Shown in pieces: positions 1 through 8,365 of a stretch of DNA of 49,033 nucleotides (its first letter is position 1; each line of letters begins with the position of its first letter). The notes under the pieces were generated by a model. The model was not told the DNA's origin and searched no databases. It saw only the letters and a program-made list of their open reading frames with translations. The DNA is taken from contig DCHH01000025.1 in the NCBI GenBank assembly GCA_002315625.1, positions 1-49,033 on the forward strand. The letters run 5' to 3'. The DNA comes from Bacteroidales bacterium UBA1757 (GTDB taxonomy: Bacteria > Bacteroidota > Bacteroidia > Bacteroidales > UBA1402). The position numbers were made by a program, and so were the translations under genes.

Positions 1-2
1 GT

Positions 3-176
3 GACCTGCCCCATTTTGCAAAAGCATTCCACGAAAAAGCCGATGCACTTCGGATTCTGCAATATTTGCGAAGCCAAGGGAACACAATACTGGTCCCTGA
101 AAATCTTTCAAAGTGGCGTAACAAACTGTACAAAGAGGAGAACAGGCAGCGTCAGGCTTTGGAGACCTTGCGGTAG
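3..176 (+). CDS. 3' end of an unidentified protein (partial)
   Basis: An open frame runs from the left edge to a TAG at 174-176 and encodes 57 residues. The peptide is charged and looks helical, ending in a segment rich in Lys, Arg, Glu and Gln. It has the codon habits of its neighbours and contains no transmembrane stretch. I do not recognise the family. It meets the CPBP protease gene tail to tail, with a 25-bp overlap of the two 3' ends (152-176). A chance open frame of 57 codons cannot be excluded. Confidence 0.45.
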   Translation, partial: DLPHFAKAFHEKADALRILQYLRSQGNTILVPENLSKWRNKLYKEENRQRQALETLR

Positions 177-1078
177 TATAGTGCGCTCAATACGAGTACC
201 GCAACGGATATTATACTCATCCACATCTGAGATCCCGTACCTAACTCTTCTGCAAAAGAATCTGCCACCCATCCTTTATGGGCTGCAAAAGTGAAGAAGA
301 CAGCCACTGCGTTATTGGTGAAATGGGCTGCCATCGGCACCCACAGGCTACCGGTCCACCAAAGCATATAGCCAAACCAGGCTCCCATGAGCATGCGGGG
401 GAAGAATCCGTAAAACTGGAGGTGGAACGCACTGAAAAGGGCAGCCGATACCCAGATGGCGGCATGCATAGCCTTATTTGGTATCTCGTTGGTGCCATCC
501 TGCCCGCTTCTGAAGGCCTCCCCAAGCATCCGCATCAATGCTCCCCTGAACAGGATTTCCTCCGACAAAGCCGCCATAAGGGCAACAAGCAGAATGTTCA
601 TTATCAGGTCAATAAGAGACGTGCCTGATAGGAACATTTCCGTAGTCTGCTGAGCAACAGTTTCCATACTTCGCACCCAGTTTTCAAAAGAAGCCAGCCA
701 GTAAGGAAGCCGTATGGACTCGTTCCAATCAACCAAAAGATTGATGAGGGGCAGTGAGGCAATCATTGCGATGCAAGACACCGCCAAATTAGCCCCAAGA
801 CTGCCGCGTCCTCGAGAAATAAGAAGAAACGAATCAGCCGGTCTTCGACTGTACAGACAGACCATCAAGGCTGGCATAATAAACACAAGAGCATCCTGAA
901 GCACCTGCATCCAGCGCATTGTCGCAAGCGATGTGGTCATACACTGCATCGCTCCAGTAATTGAAACTCCTACGAAAACAACGGTTCCAAGAATAGTAAA
1001 CACGTATGTCAGCACTATGCCCGCCAGCATTGCGGACAACAGGATGAAGAGTCTTCCCCAAAAACCTTTCTGTTGCAT
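152..1078 (-). CDS. CPBP-family intramembrane metalloprotease
   Basis: This 308-residue polytopic membrane protein belongs to the CPBP (CaaX protease and bacteriocin-processing, Abi) family. The motifs are in order: EEILFR with the paired Glu at 173-174 and Arg178, a His at 219 in FSAFH, and HFTNN with His252 and Asn256. In the family these residues form the metal site inside the membrane. Several hydrophobic segments flank them, beginning with residues 9-40. The substrate cannot be told from the sequence; bacterial members process prenylated or peptide substrates or act in bacteriocin self-immunity. The gene is divergent from tig, with a minus-strand promoter at 1142-1172 and a roughly 60-nt leader carrying two inverted repeats. 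The family call is firm, the role unknown. Confidence 0.9.
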   Translation of the reverse strand: MQQKGFWGRLFILLSAMLAGIVLTYVFTILGTVVFVGVSITGAMQCMTTSLATMRWMQVLQDALVFIMPALMVCLYSRRPADSFLLISRGRGSLGANLAVSCIAMIASLPLINLLVDWNESIRLPYWLASFENWVRSMETVAQQTTEMFLSGTSLIDLIMNILLVALMAALSEEILFRGALMRMLGEAFRSGQDGTNEIPNKAMHAAIWVSAALFSAFHLQFYGFFPRMLMGAWFGYMLWWTGSLWVPMAAHFTNNAVAVFFTFAAHKGWVADSFAEELGTGSQMWMSIISVAVLVLSALYYRKVSKA

Positions 1079-1094
1079 GATATTAGGAAATTAT

Positions 1095-1138
1095 GATGTC
1101 ATCAAGCCTGTGATGACGTTAATTATTCATCGATAATT
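1095..1138 (-). promoter_or_regulatory. two adjacent inverted repeats in the leader of the CPBP gene
   Basis: GTCATCA (1098-1104) pairs with TGATGAC (1111-1117) across a 6-nt loop, and the stem can extend by a few weaker pairs. Directly beside it, AATTAT (1121-1126) pairs with ATAATT (1133-1138). Both lie between the predicted minus-strand promoter and the ATG. They could be an operator or a leader hairpin; no regulator is identified. Confidence 0.35.
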
Positions 1139-1141
1139 TCG

Positions 1142-1172
1142 CGAAGGTAGTGCTTTGTTCGAAGGGGACAAA
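1142..1172 (-). promoter_or_regulatory. promoter of the CPBP protease gene
   Basis: On the minus strand TTTG (1172-1169) is followed after 19 bp by TACCTTCG (1149-1142), one mismatch from the Bacteroidota -7 consensus TAnnTTTG. It lies back to back with the tig promoter. Confidence 0.5.
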
Positions 1173-1178
1173 ATAAAG

Positions 1179-1210
1179 TTTGGGTTTTACGAAGATAAAG
1201 TGTACTTTTG
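1179..1210 (+). promoter_or_regulatory. promoter of tig
   Basis: TTTG at 1179-1182, a 20-bp spacer, and TACTTTTG at 1203-1210 match the Bacteroidota sigma-ABfr promoter. The leader to the tig ATG would be about 35 nt. Only 6 bp separate its -33 element from that of the divergent CPBP promoter. Confidence 0.75.
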
Positions 1211-1251
1211 CCCGCTAATTTCAAGAGTATATAAATTCAATTATAACAACA

Positions 1252-2589
1252 ATGAACGTAGAGAAAATTGCAATTGACAATGTCAATGCACAAATCAAGA
1301 TCAACCTTGTCAAAGCTGATTATCAGGAAAAAGTAGAGAAAACCCTCAAGGAATATCGCCGCAAGGCCAATATCCCAGGCTTCCGCCCGGGCATGGTCCC
1401 CGCCGGCATGATCAAACGCCTCTACGGTAAGGGAATTCTGGCAGAAGAGGTAAACAAGCTTCTCTCCGACTCGCTGTTCAACTACATTCAGGAGAACAAA
1501 CTGAACATTCTCGGCGAGCCTCTCCCCGCAGAAGACCAGAAAGCACAGGATCTCGAGACTCAGGAAGAACTCGAGTTCGTCTTCGACATAGCCCTTGCAC
1601 CCGAGCTGGAATACACACTCAACAAGCGTGATTCGATTCCGTATTATACTATCACCGTGACCGATGAAATGGTCGAAAACCAGATTAAGTCACTATCTGC
1701 CCGTGGCGGAAAATACGAGAAGGTTGAAGCCTATACCGAAGGCGACACCATGAAGGGTGTTCTGACCGAGCTCGCAGACGACCCCGTAATTGTCGAAGAT
1801 GCCATGATTCTTCCCTCTTACTTCAAGAACGCTGACGAGAAGGCTAAAATGACTGGCGCAAAGGTCGGCGACATTATCACATACAATCCATGGAACGCAT
1901 GGGACGGCAGCGAAGCTGAAATGGCATCCCTGCTGCGCCTGCCCAAGGAAAAGGCCAAGGAAATCAAGTCGGACTTCACTTTCGAGGTAAAGGAAATAAA
2001 CCACTTCACCGAAGGCGAACTCAATCAGGATCTGTTCGACCAGATTTACGGCAAAGACACCGTCAAGGGTGAAGAAGAATTCCGTGCACGCGTCAAATCG
2101 GACATCGCCACGCAGTTCGTACCCGAATGCGAATACCGCTTCATGGTCGATGCAGAAGCCGTCCTAGTCAGGAAATTCAAGGATGTCGCCTTCCCGGAAG
2201 CCTTCCTGAAACGCTGGTTGCTCACCACCGACAGCAAGAAGACCGCCGAGCAGATAGACGCTGACATGCCCAAGATGATTGAAGAACTGAAATGGCACCT
2301 TATGAAGGAAGACATTGTCAAGAAGAACAATCTGGAAATCAAGGAAGAAGACATTCTGGACGCCGCCAAGAAAGTGACCAAAGCCCAGTTCGCACAGTAT
2401 GGAATGGGCAATATTCCCGATGAATTGCTGGAAAATTATGCGAAAGAGATGTTGCAAAAACCCGAAACAGCCCGTAATTTACAAGACCAAGCCATGAGTG
2501 CTAAAGTGGCCGGTTTCCTGAAAGAGACCATCAAGCTGAATCAGAAAGAGGTCTCTATGGAAGAGTTCAACAAGCTTTTCGAGAAATAA
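1252..2589 (+). CDS. tig: trigger factor, ribosome-associated chaperone
   Basis: The protein has 445 residues, close to the 432 of the E. coli trigger factor. The N-terminal domain has the ribosome-docking signature GFRPGMVP (about residues 44-51), the loop that contacts ribosomal protein L23. A diverged FKBP-like middle section follows (about 150-250), then a long helical, Lys/Glu-rich C-terminal domain that forms the chaperone arms. It should bind nascent chains at the tunnel exit in the cytoplasm. It stands directly before clpP and clpX, a conserved tig-clpP-clpX order linking folding to degradation. The ATG at 1252 follows a good promoter and no upstream in-frame start is needed. I could not judge whether the FKBP section is catalytically active. 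Confidence 0.95.
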   Translation: MNVEKIAIDNVNAQIKINLVKADYQEKVEKTLKEYRRKANIPGFRPGMVPAGMIKRLYGKGILAEEVNKLLSDSLFNYIQENKLNILGEPLPAEDQKAQDLETQEELEFVFDIALAPELEYTLNKRDSIPYYTITVTDEMVENQIKSLSARGGKYEKVEAYTEGDTMKGVLTELADDPVIVEDAMILPSYFKNADEKAKMTGAKVGDIITYNPWNAWDGSEAEMASLLRLPKEKAKEIKSDFTFEVKEINHFTEGELNQDLFDQIYGKDTVKGEEEFRARVKSDIATQFVPECEYRFMVDAEAVLVRKFKDVAFPEAFLKRWLLTTDSKKTAEQIDADMPKMIEELKWHLMKEDIVKKNNLEIKEEDILDAAKKVTKAQFAQYGMGNIPDELLENYAKEMLQKPETARNLQDQAMSAKVAGFLKETIKLNQKEVSMEEFNKLFEK

Positions 2590-2595
2590 AAAAAC

Positions 2596-3306
2596 ATGCA
2601 AAACGATTTCCGTAAATTTGCCACAGGGCATCTTGGAATGAACGGACTGGCCCTTGACCAGTATGCCGCATTCACCAGCAAGGCTGCCATGGGAAACTGT
2701 CTTACCAGCATCTCAGACAGCAGTTACATCAATCCTACCATCATTGAGGAGCGTCCTTTGAACGTTGCCCAGATGGATGTGTTCTCACGTCTGATGATGG
2801 ACCGGATCATCTTCCTCGGCACACAGATTGACGACTATACCGCCAACGTGGTACAGGCCCAGCTCCTCTACCTCGACTCTGCCGACGCCGGCAAGGACAT
2901 TTCGCTCTACATCAATTCTCCCGGCGGACAGGTGTATGCCGGATTGGGAATCTATGACACAATGCAGTTCATACAGAGCGATGTCTCGACCATCTGTACC
3001 GGCATGGCTGCCTCAATGGCCGCAGTTCTTTTGGTCGCCGGTCAGAAAGGCAAACGCTATGCATTAAAACATAGCCGGGTGATGATTCATCAGCCGATGG
3101 GAGGTGCCCAGGGGCAGGCTTCAGATATGGAAATCACAGTCAGAGAAATACAGAAACTCAAAAAGGAATTATATACCATCATTTCCGACCATTCAGGAAA
3201 ACCGTTCGAAACAGTCGAAAAGGATTCCGACCGCGACTACTGGATGACTGCCTCTGAGGCAAAGGAATATGGTATGATTGACGACGTGATGGTTCGTACC
3301 AAATAA
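2596..3306 (+). CDS. clpP: ATP-dependent Clp protease, proteolytic subunit
   Basis: The protein has 236 residues and contains the full serine-protease triad. Ser140 lies in GMAASMAA, His165 in MIHQPMGG and Asp214 in a DSDRDYWM context, with the 25- and 49-residue spacings of the E. coli enzyme. ClpP forms a double heptameric barrel that degrades proteins fed to it by ClpX or ClpC in the cytoplasm. It begins 6 bp after tig and ends 1 bp before clpX, so the three are surely cotranscribed. The N-terminus is about 30-40 residues longer than mature E. coli ClpP and may be a cleaved propeptide. A second Met at residue 15 is an alternative start. Confidence 0.97.
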   Translation: MQNDFRKFATGHLGMNGLALDQYAAFTSKAAMGNCLTSISDSSYINPTIIEERPLNVAQMDVFSRLMMDRIIFLGTQIDDYTANVVQAQLLYLDSADAGKDISLYINSPGGQVYAGLGIYDTMQFIQSDVSTICTGMAASMAAVLLVAGQKGKRYALKHSRVMIHQPMGGAQGQASDMEITVREIQKLKKELYTIISDHSGKPFETVEKDSDRDYWMTASEAKEYGMIDDVMVRTK

Positions 3307-3307
3307 T

Positions 3308-4555
3308 ATGGCTACACAGGAAAAATGCAGTTTCTGCGGCCGTACGCGCAAGGAAGTCTCCTTGCTCATGAGTGGCATTTCCGGCTTCATCTGTGATGAA
3401 TGTGCTGCCCGCGCCTACGAAATGGCACAGGAACTCACCAGGGAAAAATCAGGCGGAAAAGGACAGTTCGACTTGAAAAGCCTTCCCACCCCAAAGCAGA
3501 TCAAGGCTTTCCTGGACGAGTATGTCATCGGTCAGGACGAAGCCAAAATGTACCTTTCAGTATCAGTCTATAACCACTACAAACGGCTGATGCAGAAGTC
3601 TTTCAAAGGGAAGGACAACAGCAGTGACGATGTTGAGATAGAAAAGTCCAACATTATCATGGTCGGAGCTACCGGAACCGGAAAGACTCTTATGGCCAAG
3701 ACCATTGCCAAGATGCTTAAGGTTCCATTCACCATCGTCGATGCCACTGTACTCACAGAGGCCGGCTATGTGGGAGAGGATGTTGAAAGCCTCCTCACAC
3801 GCCTGCTTCAGGAGAGTGATTACGATGTGGCGTCCGCCGAAAGGGGAATAGTCTTTATCGATGAAATTGACAAGATTGCCCGCAAGGGTGACAACCCGTC
3901 GATAACCCGCGATGTCAGCGGCGAAGGAGTCCAGCAGGGGCTTCTCAAACTGTTGGAAGGGTCAATAGTGAATGTTCCGCCACAAGGAGGCCGCAAGCAC
4001 CCCGAGCAGCGTATGATACCGGTCAATACACAGAACATCCTTTTCATCTGCGGCGGAGCCTTCGACGGTATCGAGAAGAAAATAGCACAGCGCCTGAACA
4101 CCACTGTGGTCGGTTACGGAGCCTCCCAGAAGTCAGAGCAGATTGACAAAAACGATTTGCTGCAGTACGTCGCCCCTCAGGATTTGAAAGCCTTCGGACT
4201 GATTCCGGAGATTATCGGCCGCCTTCCAATTCTCACCTATCTCGAGCCGCTCGACCGAAAGGCTCTCCGCTCCATACTTACCGAACCCAAGAATGCCATC
4301 ACAAAACAGTATGTCAAGCTTTTCGAGATGGACGGGATTACCCTCACATTCGACGAAGATGTACTTGAATACATAATTGATAAAGCAATCGAATTCAAAC
4401 TAGGAGCCCGTGGCCTCAGGGCCATTACGGAAACCATCATGATGGAAACCATGTATGAGACCCCATCTTCAAGGAGGAAGAAGGTCTGCATCACGCTCGA
4501 TTATGCAAAATCCAAGATTGAAACGGCTAATGCGACACGGCTCAAATCCATATAG
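3308..4555 (+). CDS. clpX: ATP-dependent Clp protease, ATP-binding subunit ClpX
   Basis: This 415-residue AAA+ unfoldase selects substrates for ClpP. It has an N-terminal C4 zinc-binding domain (Cys7, Cys10, Cys29, Cys32), Walker A GATGTGKT at 120-127, the pore loop GYVG at 153-156 and a Walker B stretch IVFIDEIDKI at 181-190. Sensor and arginine-finger regions follow, with a C-terminal helical lid. The segment that in E. coli carries the IGF loop docking to ClpP reads VVGYGA here, a variant hydrophobic-aromatic loop. The gene starts 1 bp after clpP and is closed by a strong hairpin terminator, which ends the tig-clpP-clpX unit. Confidence 0.97.
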   Translation: MATQEKCSFCGRTRKEVSLLMSGISGFICDECAARAYEMAQELTREKSGGKGQFDLKSLPTPKQIKAFLDEYVIGQDEAKMYLSVSVYNHYKRLMQKSFKGKDNSSDDVEIEKSNIIMVGATGTGKTLMAKTIAKMLKVPFTIVDATVLTEAGYVGEDVESLLTRLLQESDYDVASAERGIVFIDEIDKIARKGDNPSITRDVSGEGVQQGLLKLLEGSIVNVPPQGGRKHPEQRMIPVNTQNILFICGGAFDGIEKKIAQRLNTTVVGYGASQKSEQIDKNDLLQYVAPQDLKAFGLIPEIIGRLPILTYLEPLDRKALRSILTEPKNAITKQYVKLFEMDGITLTFDEDVLEYIIDKAIEFKLGARGLRAITETIMMETMYETPSSRRKKVCITLDYAKSKIETANATRLKSI

Positions 4556-4562
4556 ACAATCG

Positions 4563-4599
4563 AAAAAGGCGGAAAATGATGTTTTTTCCGTCTTTTTTT
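4563..4599 (+). terminator. intrinsic terminator after clpX
   Basis: A stem of about 14 bp (AAAAAGGCGGAAAA at 4563-4576 against 4584-4597, one G:U pair) with a 7-nt loop ends in a run of seven T. It lies 8 bp after the clpX stop. Confidence 0.8.
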
Positions 4600-4619
4600 G
4601 TAATTATTTACTTCATACG

Positions 4620-4652
4620 TTTGTTTATGTACGGAATTTGTCCCTAAATTTG
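4620..4652 (+). promoter_or_regulatory. promoter of recQ
   Basis: TTTG at 4620-4623, a 21-bp spacer and TAAATTTG at 4645-4652 fit the Bacteroidota promoter consensus. The recQ ATG at 4677 is about 20 nt downstream of the expected transcription start. Confidence 0.7.
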
Positions 4653-4676
4653 TCTTAGAATACAAAATATGTATAT

Positions 4677-6860
4677 ATGCCAAAATCCAATGAACTGGTA
4701 GAACAACTGAAGCACCACTTCGGATTTGATTCATTCAAGGGGAACCAAGAGGCCATTATCAGAAGTATTATGGCTGGCAAGGACACATTTGTTCTAATGC
4801 CTACCGGCGGCGGAAAATCTCTTTGCTACCAACTTCCAGCCCTTCTTTTGGAAGGAACGGCAATTGTCATATCCCCACTGATAGCCTTAATGAAAAACCA
4901 GGTTGACGCCATGCGCAATTTCAGTGAGGAGGATGGTGTTGCCCATTTCATCAACTCGTCACTGAACAAGACCGCCATAGACCAGGTTCGCGCAGACATC
5001 GTAAGCGGAAAGACCAAGCTTCTCTATGTGGCTCCTGAATCTCTTACCAAAGAAGAAAACATCGAGTTCCTGCGTACAATCAAGATCTCGCTCTTCGCTG
5101 TTGACGAGGCCCACTGTATCTCGGAATGGGGACATGACTTCCGACCCGAGTACCGTCGCATCCGCCCTCTTATCAATGAGATAGGCCGCACTCCGATTAT
5201 TGCTTTGACTGCCACTGCTACTCCGAAGGTGCAGCACGACATTCAGAAAAACCTCGGCATGATGGATGCCGCCGTTTTCAAGTCATCATTCAACCGTCCG
5301 AACCTCTATTACGAAATCCGTCCCAAGACCAACGACATTGAGAAGGACATCATTAAATTCATCCGTGCAAACGAAGGAAAATCGGGCATTATTTATTGCC
5401 TTAGCCGCAAACGGGTGGAGAAGCTGGCCGAGACATTGTGCGTAAACGGCATCAAGGCACTTCCATATCATGCCGGCATGGACAGCATGGCCCGCAGCAA
5501 GAACCAGGATGATTTCCTGATGGAAAGAGTCGATGTAATAGTGGCTACCATAGCTTTCGGTATGGGTATTGACAAGTCGGATGTCCGTTATGTGATACAT
5601 TATGACATGCCGAAAAGCCTGGAAGGGTATTATCAGGAGACCGGACGCGCCGGACGAGACGATGGCGAAGGTGTATGCCTTGCCTTCTATTCCGACAAAG
5701 ACTTACAGAAGCTTGAAAAGTTCATGCAGGGCAAACCTGTTGCCGAACAGGAGATCGGCAAGGAACTTCTGCTCGAGACAGCCGCATACGCCGAATCAGC
5801 TGACTGCCGCCGCAAACTGCTGCTTCACTATTTCGGAGAGAACTTTGACCAGGACAACTGCGGAAACTGCGACAACTGCCTCAACCCCAAGAAACAGGTT
5901 GATGCTACAGAACTGCTGACGACTATTCTTGATACAGTCTTAGCCGTCAAGGAAAAGTTCAAGACCGACCATATCATTGACATTCTCAAGGGAAGCACTA
6001 AAAACCAGGATATCTTCTCATATCACCATGACGACCTTGAAACATACGGTTCCTGTCCGGACGAAGATGAGAAGACACTTGGCATCGTCATACGGAAAGC
6101 CCTGATAGACGGTTATCTGGACAAGGAGATCGAGAACTATGGCATTCTCAAACTGACACCTGCCGGAAAAGAATTCCTCAAGAAGCCCAAATCATTCAAG
6201 ATTACACAGCAGGTAAACGACGAGGAAGAGGAAGAGGAGGAAATGCCGATTCAGGGCGGTATCACCAGCGCTGTTGACCCCATAATGTTCTCCATGCTGA
6301 AAAACCTGCGCAAACAGATTTCCAAGCAGCTGAATCTCCCGCCGTACGTCATTTTCCAGGACCCTTCTCTCGAAGCCATGGCCACGACCTATCCCATCAC
6401 CATGGAAGAGTTGCAGAACATTCCTGGAGTGGGCACCGGCAAGGCCAAACGCTATGGTCAGGAGTTCCTGTCCCTCATCAAGAAGCACGTTGAGGAAAAC
6501 GAGATTGAACGTCCTGAAGACCTTAGGGTGCGCACAGTAGCCAACCGTTCCAAGATGAAAGTCTCTATCATTCAAGCCATTGACCGAAAAGTAGAGCTCG
6601 ATGAACTTGCCCGCAGCAAGGGTCTGAGCTTCGGAGAACTGCTTGATGAAATTGAGGCTATTGTCTATTCGGGCACGAAGATCAACATTTCATACTTTGT
6701 CAATGAGGTAATCGACGAAGACCGCATGGCAGACTTATATGACTACTTCAAGGAGTCATCAAGCGACAGTGTCGATGAGGCCATGGAAGTGGTTGGCGAT
6801 TGCTCGGAAGAGGAAGTCCGACTTGTACGCATTAACTTCATATCAGAATACGGGAACTAA
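4677..6860 (+). CDS. recQ: ATP-dependent DNA helicase RecQ
   Basis: This 727-residue 3'-5' superfamily 2 helicase acts in recombination and fork repair. It has Walker A MPTGGGKS at 41-48, DEAH at 143-146 within the RecQ signature DEAHCISEWGHDFRPEYR, and the QETGRAGRD motif VI. A zinc-binding region with a CGNCDNC cluster near residue 400 is followed by a winged-helix RQC region. After an acidic linker of consecutive Glu near residue 520 come an HRDC domain (about 535-610) and a C-terminal helical tail of the HTH_40 type. It is longer than E. coli RecQ (about 610) because of this tail, which is common in Bacteroidota. It has its own promoter, and guaB follows 26 bp later. Confidence 0.95.
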   Translation: MPKSNELVEQLKHHFGFDSFKGNQEAIIRSIMAGKDTFVLMPTGGGKSLCYQLPALLLEGTAIVISPLIALMKNQVDAMRNFSEEDGVAHFINSSLNKTAIDQVRADIVSGKTKLLYVAPESLTKEENIEFLRTIKISLFAVDEAHCISEWGHDFRPEYRRIRPLINEIGRTPIIALTATATPKVQHDIQKNLGMMDAAVFKSSFNRPNLYYEIRPKTNDIEKDIIKFIRANEGKSGIIYCLSRKRVEKLAETLCVNGIKALPYHAGMDSMARSKNQDDFLMERVDVIVATIAFGMGIDKSDVRYVIHYDMPKSLEGYYQETGRAGRDDGEGVCLAFYSDKDLQKLEKFMQGKPVAEQEIGKELLLETAAYAESADCRRKLLLHYFGENFDQDNCGNCDNCLNPKKQVDATELLTTILDTVLAVKEKFKTDHIIDILKGSTKNQDIFSYHHDDLETYGSCPDEDEKTLGIVIRKALIDGYLDKEIENYGILKLTPAGKEFLKKPKSFKITQQVNDEEEEEEEMPIQGGITSAVDPIMFSMLKNLRKQISKQLNLPPYVIFQDPSLEAMATTYPITMEELQNIPGVGTGKAKRYGQEFLSLIKKHVEENEIERPEDLRVRTVANRSKMKVSIIQAIDRKVELDELARSKGLSFGELLDEIEAIVYSGTKINISYFVNEVIDEDRMADLYDYFKESSSDSVDEAMEVVGDCSEEEVRLVRINFISEYGN

Positions 6861-6886
6861 CTGAATAAACAACAAATCAATATATT

Positions 6887-8362
6887 ATGTCATTTATAGA
6901 AGATAGGATTGCCTACGACGGACTCACATTTGATGATGTCCTGCTCATTCCAGCTTATTCGGAAGTCACTCCACGAGATGTGGAACTCTCTACCCGCTTT
7001 TCAAAAAACATCGACCTGAAGATTCCAATCGTTTCGGCTGCTATGGATACCGTAACCGAGTCGAAGATGGCCATCGCGATTGCTCGCGAAGGAGGTATCG
7101 GTGTGATTCACAAGAATATGAGTATTGAAGAGCAGGCTCGTCAGGTCAAGACCGTGAAGCGTGCCGAGAACGGCATGATTTACGATCCCGTCACGATTCA
7201 CCGTGATGCCAACGTACGTCAGGTAAAATCCCTGATGCAGGAGTATCACATCGGAGGCATACCAGTGGTTGATGACAACCGCAAGCTCATCGGCATTGTC
7301 ACAAACCGCGACCTTCGTTTTGAAAAAAATCTGGACCGTCCTATCGTCGAGGTCATGACAAAGGAAAACCTCATTACCACAAGACAATCCACAGACCTCA
7401 AGGCTGCAGAAGAGATTCTCCAGCAGTACAAGATTGAGAAGCTTCCCGTCGTAGATGGTGAAGGCCATCTCGTAGGACTTCTTACCTATAAGGACATTAC
7501 CAAGGCAAAGGACAAGCCATCATCATGCAAGGACGAGAAAGGTCGTCTTCGCGTTGCCGCCGGAGTCGGCGTGACCCACGACACCATGGATCGCGTAGAG
7601 GCTTTGAACGATGCTCAGGTTGATGCCGTTGTCATTGATACTGCTCACGGACATTCGCTCAACGTCATCAACACTCTCAAAAAGGTGAAAGGCGCATTCC
7701 CCCATCTGGATGTGCTTGTTGGCAACATCGCAACGGGTGAGGCTGCAAAAATGCTCGCCGAAGCAGGTGCTGACGGTATCAAAGTCGGTATCGGACCCGG
7801 CAGTATCTGCACGACTCGTATTATTGCCGGCATAGGTGTTCCGCAACTCTCAGCCATATACAATGTGTATAGCGCTGTCAAGCAATACAACATTCCTATT
7901 ATCGCCGATGGCGGTATCCGTTATTCAGGCGACATCGTCAAGGCTCTTGCAGCAGGCGGAAACTGCATCATGGCAGGTTCGCTGTTTGCCGGCGTCGAGG
8001 AATCACCGGGCGACACTATCATTTTCAACGGACGTAAGTTCAAGGCATACAGAGGCATGGGCTCCATCGAGGCTATGGAAAAAGGTTCGAAGGACCGCTA
8101 TTTCCAGGCCGACGAAAAGGATTCCAAGAAACTGGTTCCTGAAGGAATCGTGGCAAGAGTTCCCTACAAAGGCTCTCTTTATGAAGTGGTCTATCAGATG
8201 ATTGGCGGACTGAGGTCTGGTATGGGATACTGCGGTGCCCGAAACATAGAAGCTCTGCATTCGGCCAAATTCACCCGCATCACCCCTGCTGGTATGTCAG
8301 AAAGCCATCCGCATGATGTCTCCATCACTGCCGAAGCTCCGAACTATTCCCGTATGGACTGA
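6887..8362 (+). CDS. guaB: inosine-5'-monophosphate dehydrogenase
   Basis: This 491-residue enzyme oxidises IMP to XMP with NAD+, the committed step to GMP. The TIM barrel carries the catalytic Cys308 in GIGPGSICTTR and the mobile flap further on. It is interrupted at about residues 95-205 by a tandem CBS (Bateman) module, which in this family binds purine nucleotides and tunes activity. Length and domain order match the bacterial enzyme. There is no clear promoter in the 26 bp after recQ, so read-through from recQ is likely. The 3-bp gap to the following foldase gene suggests cotranscription with it too. Confidence 0.97.
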   Translation: MSFIEDRIAYDGLTFDDVLLIPAYSEVTPRDVELSTRFSKNIDLKIPIVSAAMDTVTESKMAIAIAREGGIGVIHKNMSIEEQARQVKTVKRAENGMIYDPVTIHRDANVRQVKSLMQEYHIGGIPVVDDNRKLIGIVTNRDLRFEKNLDRPIVEVMTKENLITTRQSTDLKAAEEILQQYKIEKLPVVDGEGHLVGLLTYKDITKAKDKPSSCKDEKGRLRVAAGVGVTHDTMDRVEALNDAQVDAVVIDTAHGHSLNVINTLKKVKGAFPHLDVLVGNIATGEAAKMLAEAGADGIKVGIGPGSICTTRIIAGIGVPQLSAIYNVYSAVKQYNIPIIADGGIRYSGDIVKALAAGGNCIMAGSLFAGVEESPGDTIIFNGRKFKAYRGMGSIEAMEKGSKDRYFQADEKDSKKLVPEGIVARVPYKGSLYEVVYQMIGGLRSGMGYCGARNIEALHSAKFTRITPAGMSESHPHDVSITAEAPNYSRMD

Positions 8363-8365
8363 ACT

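Noticed and set aside
4556..4676. Possible small gene between clpX and recQ
   Set aside because: The 121 bp are fully explained by a terminator and the recQ promoter; short frames there have no support.
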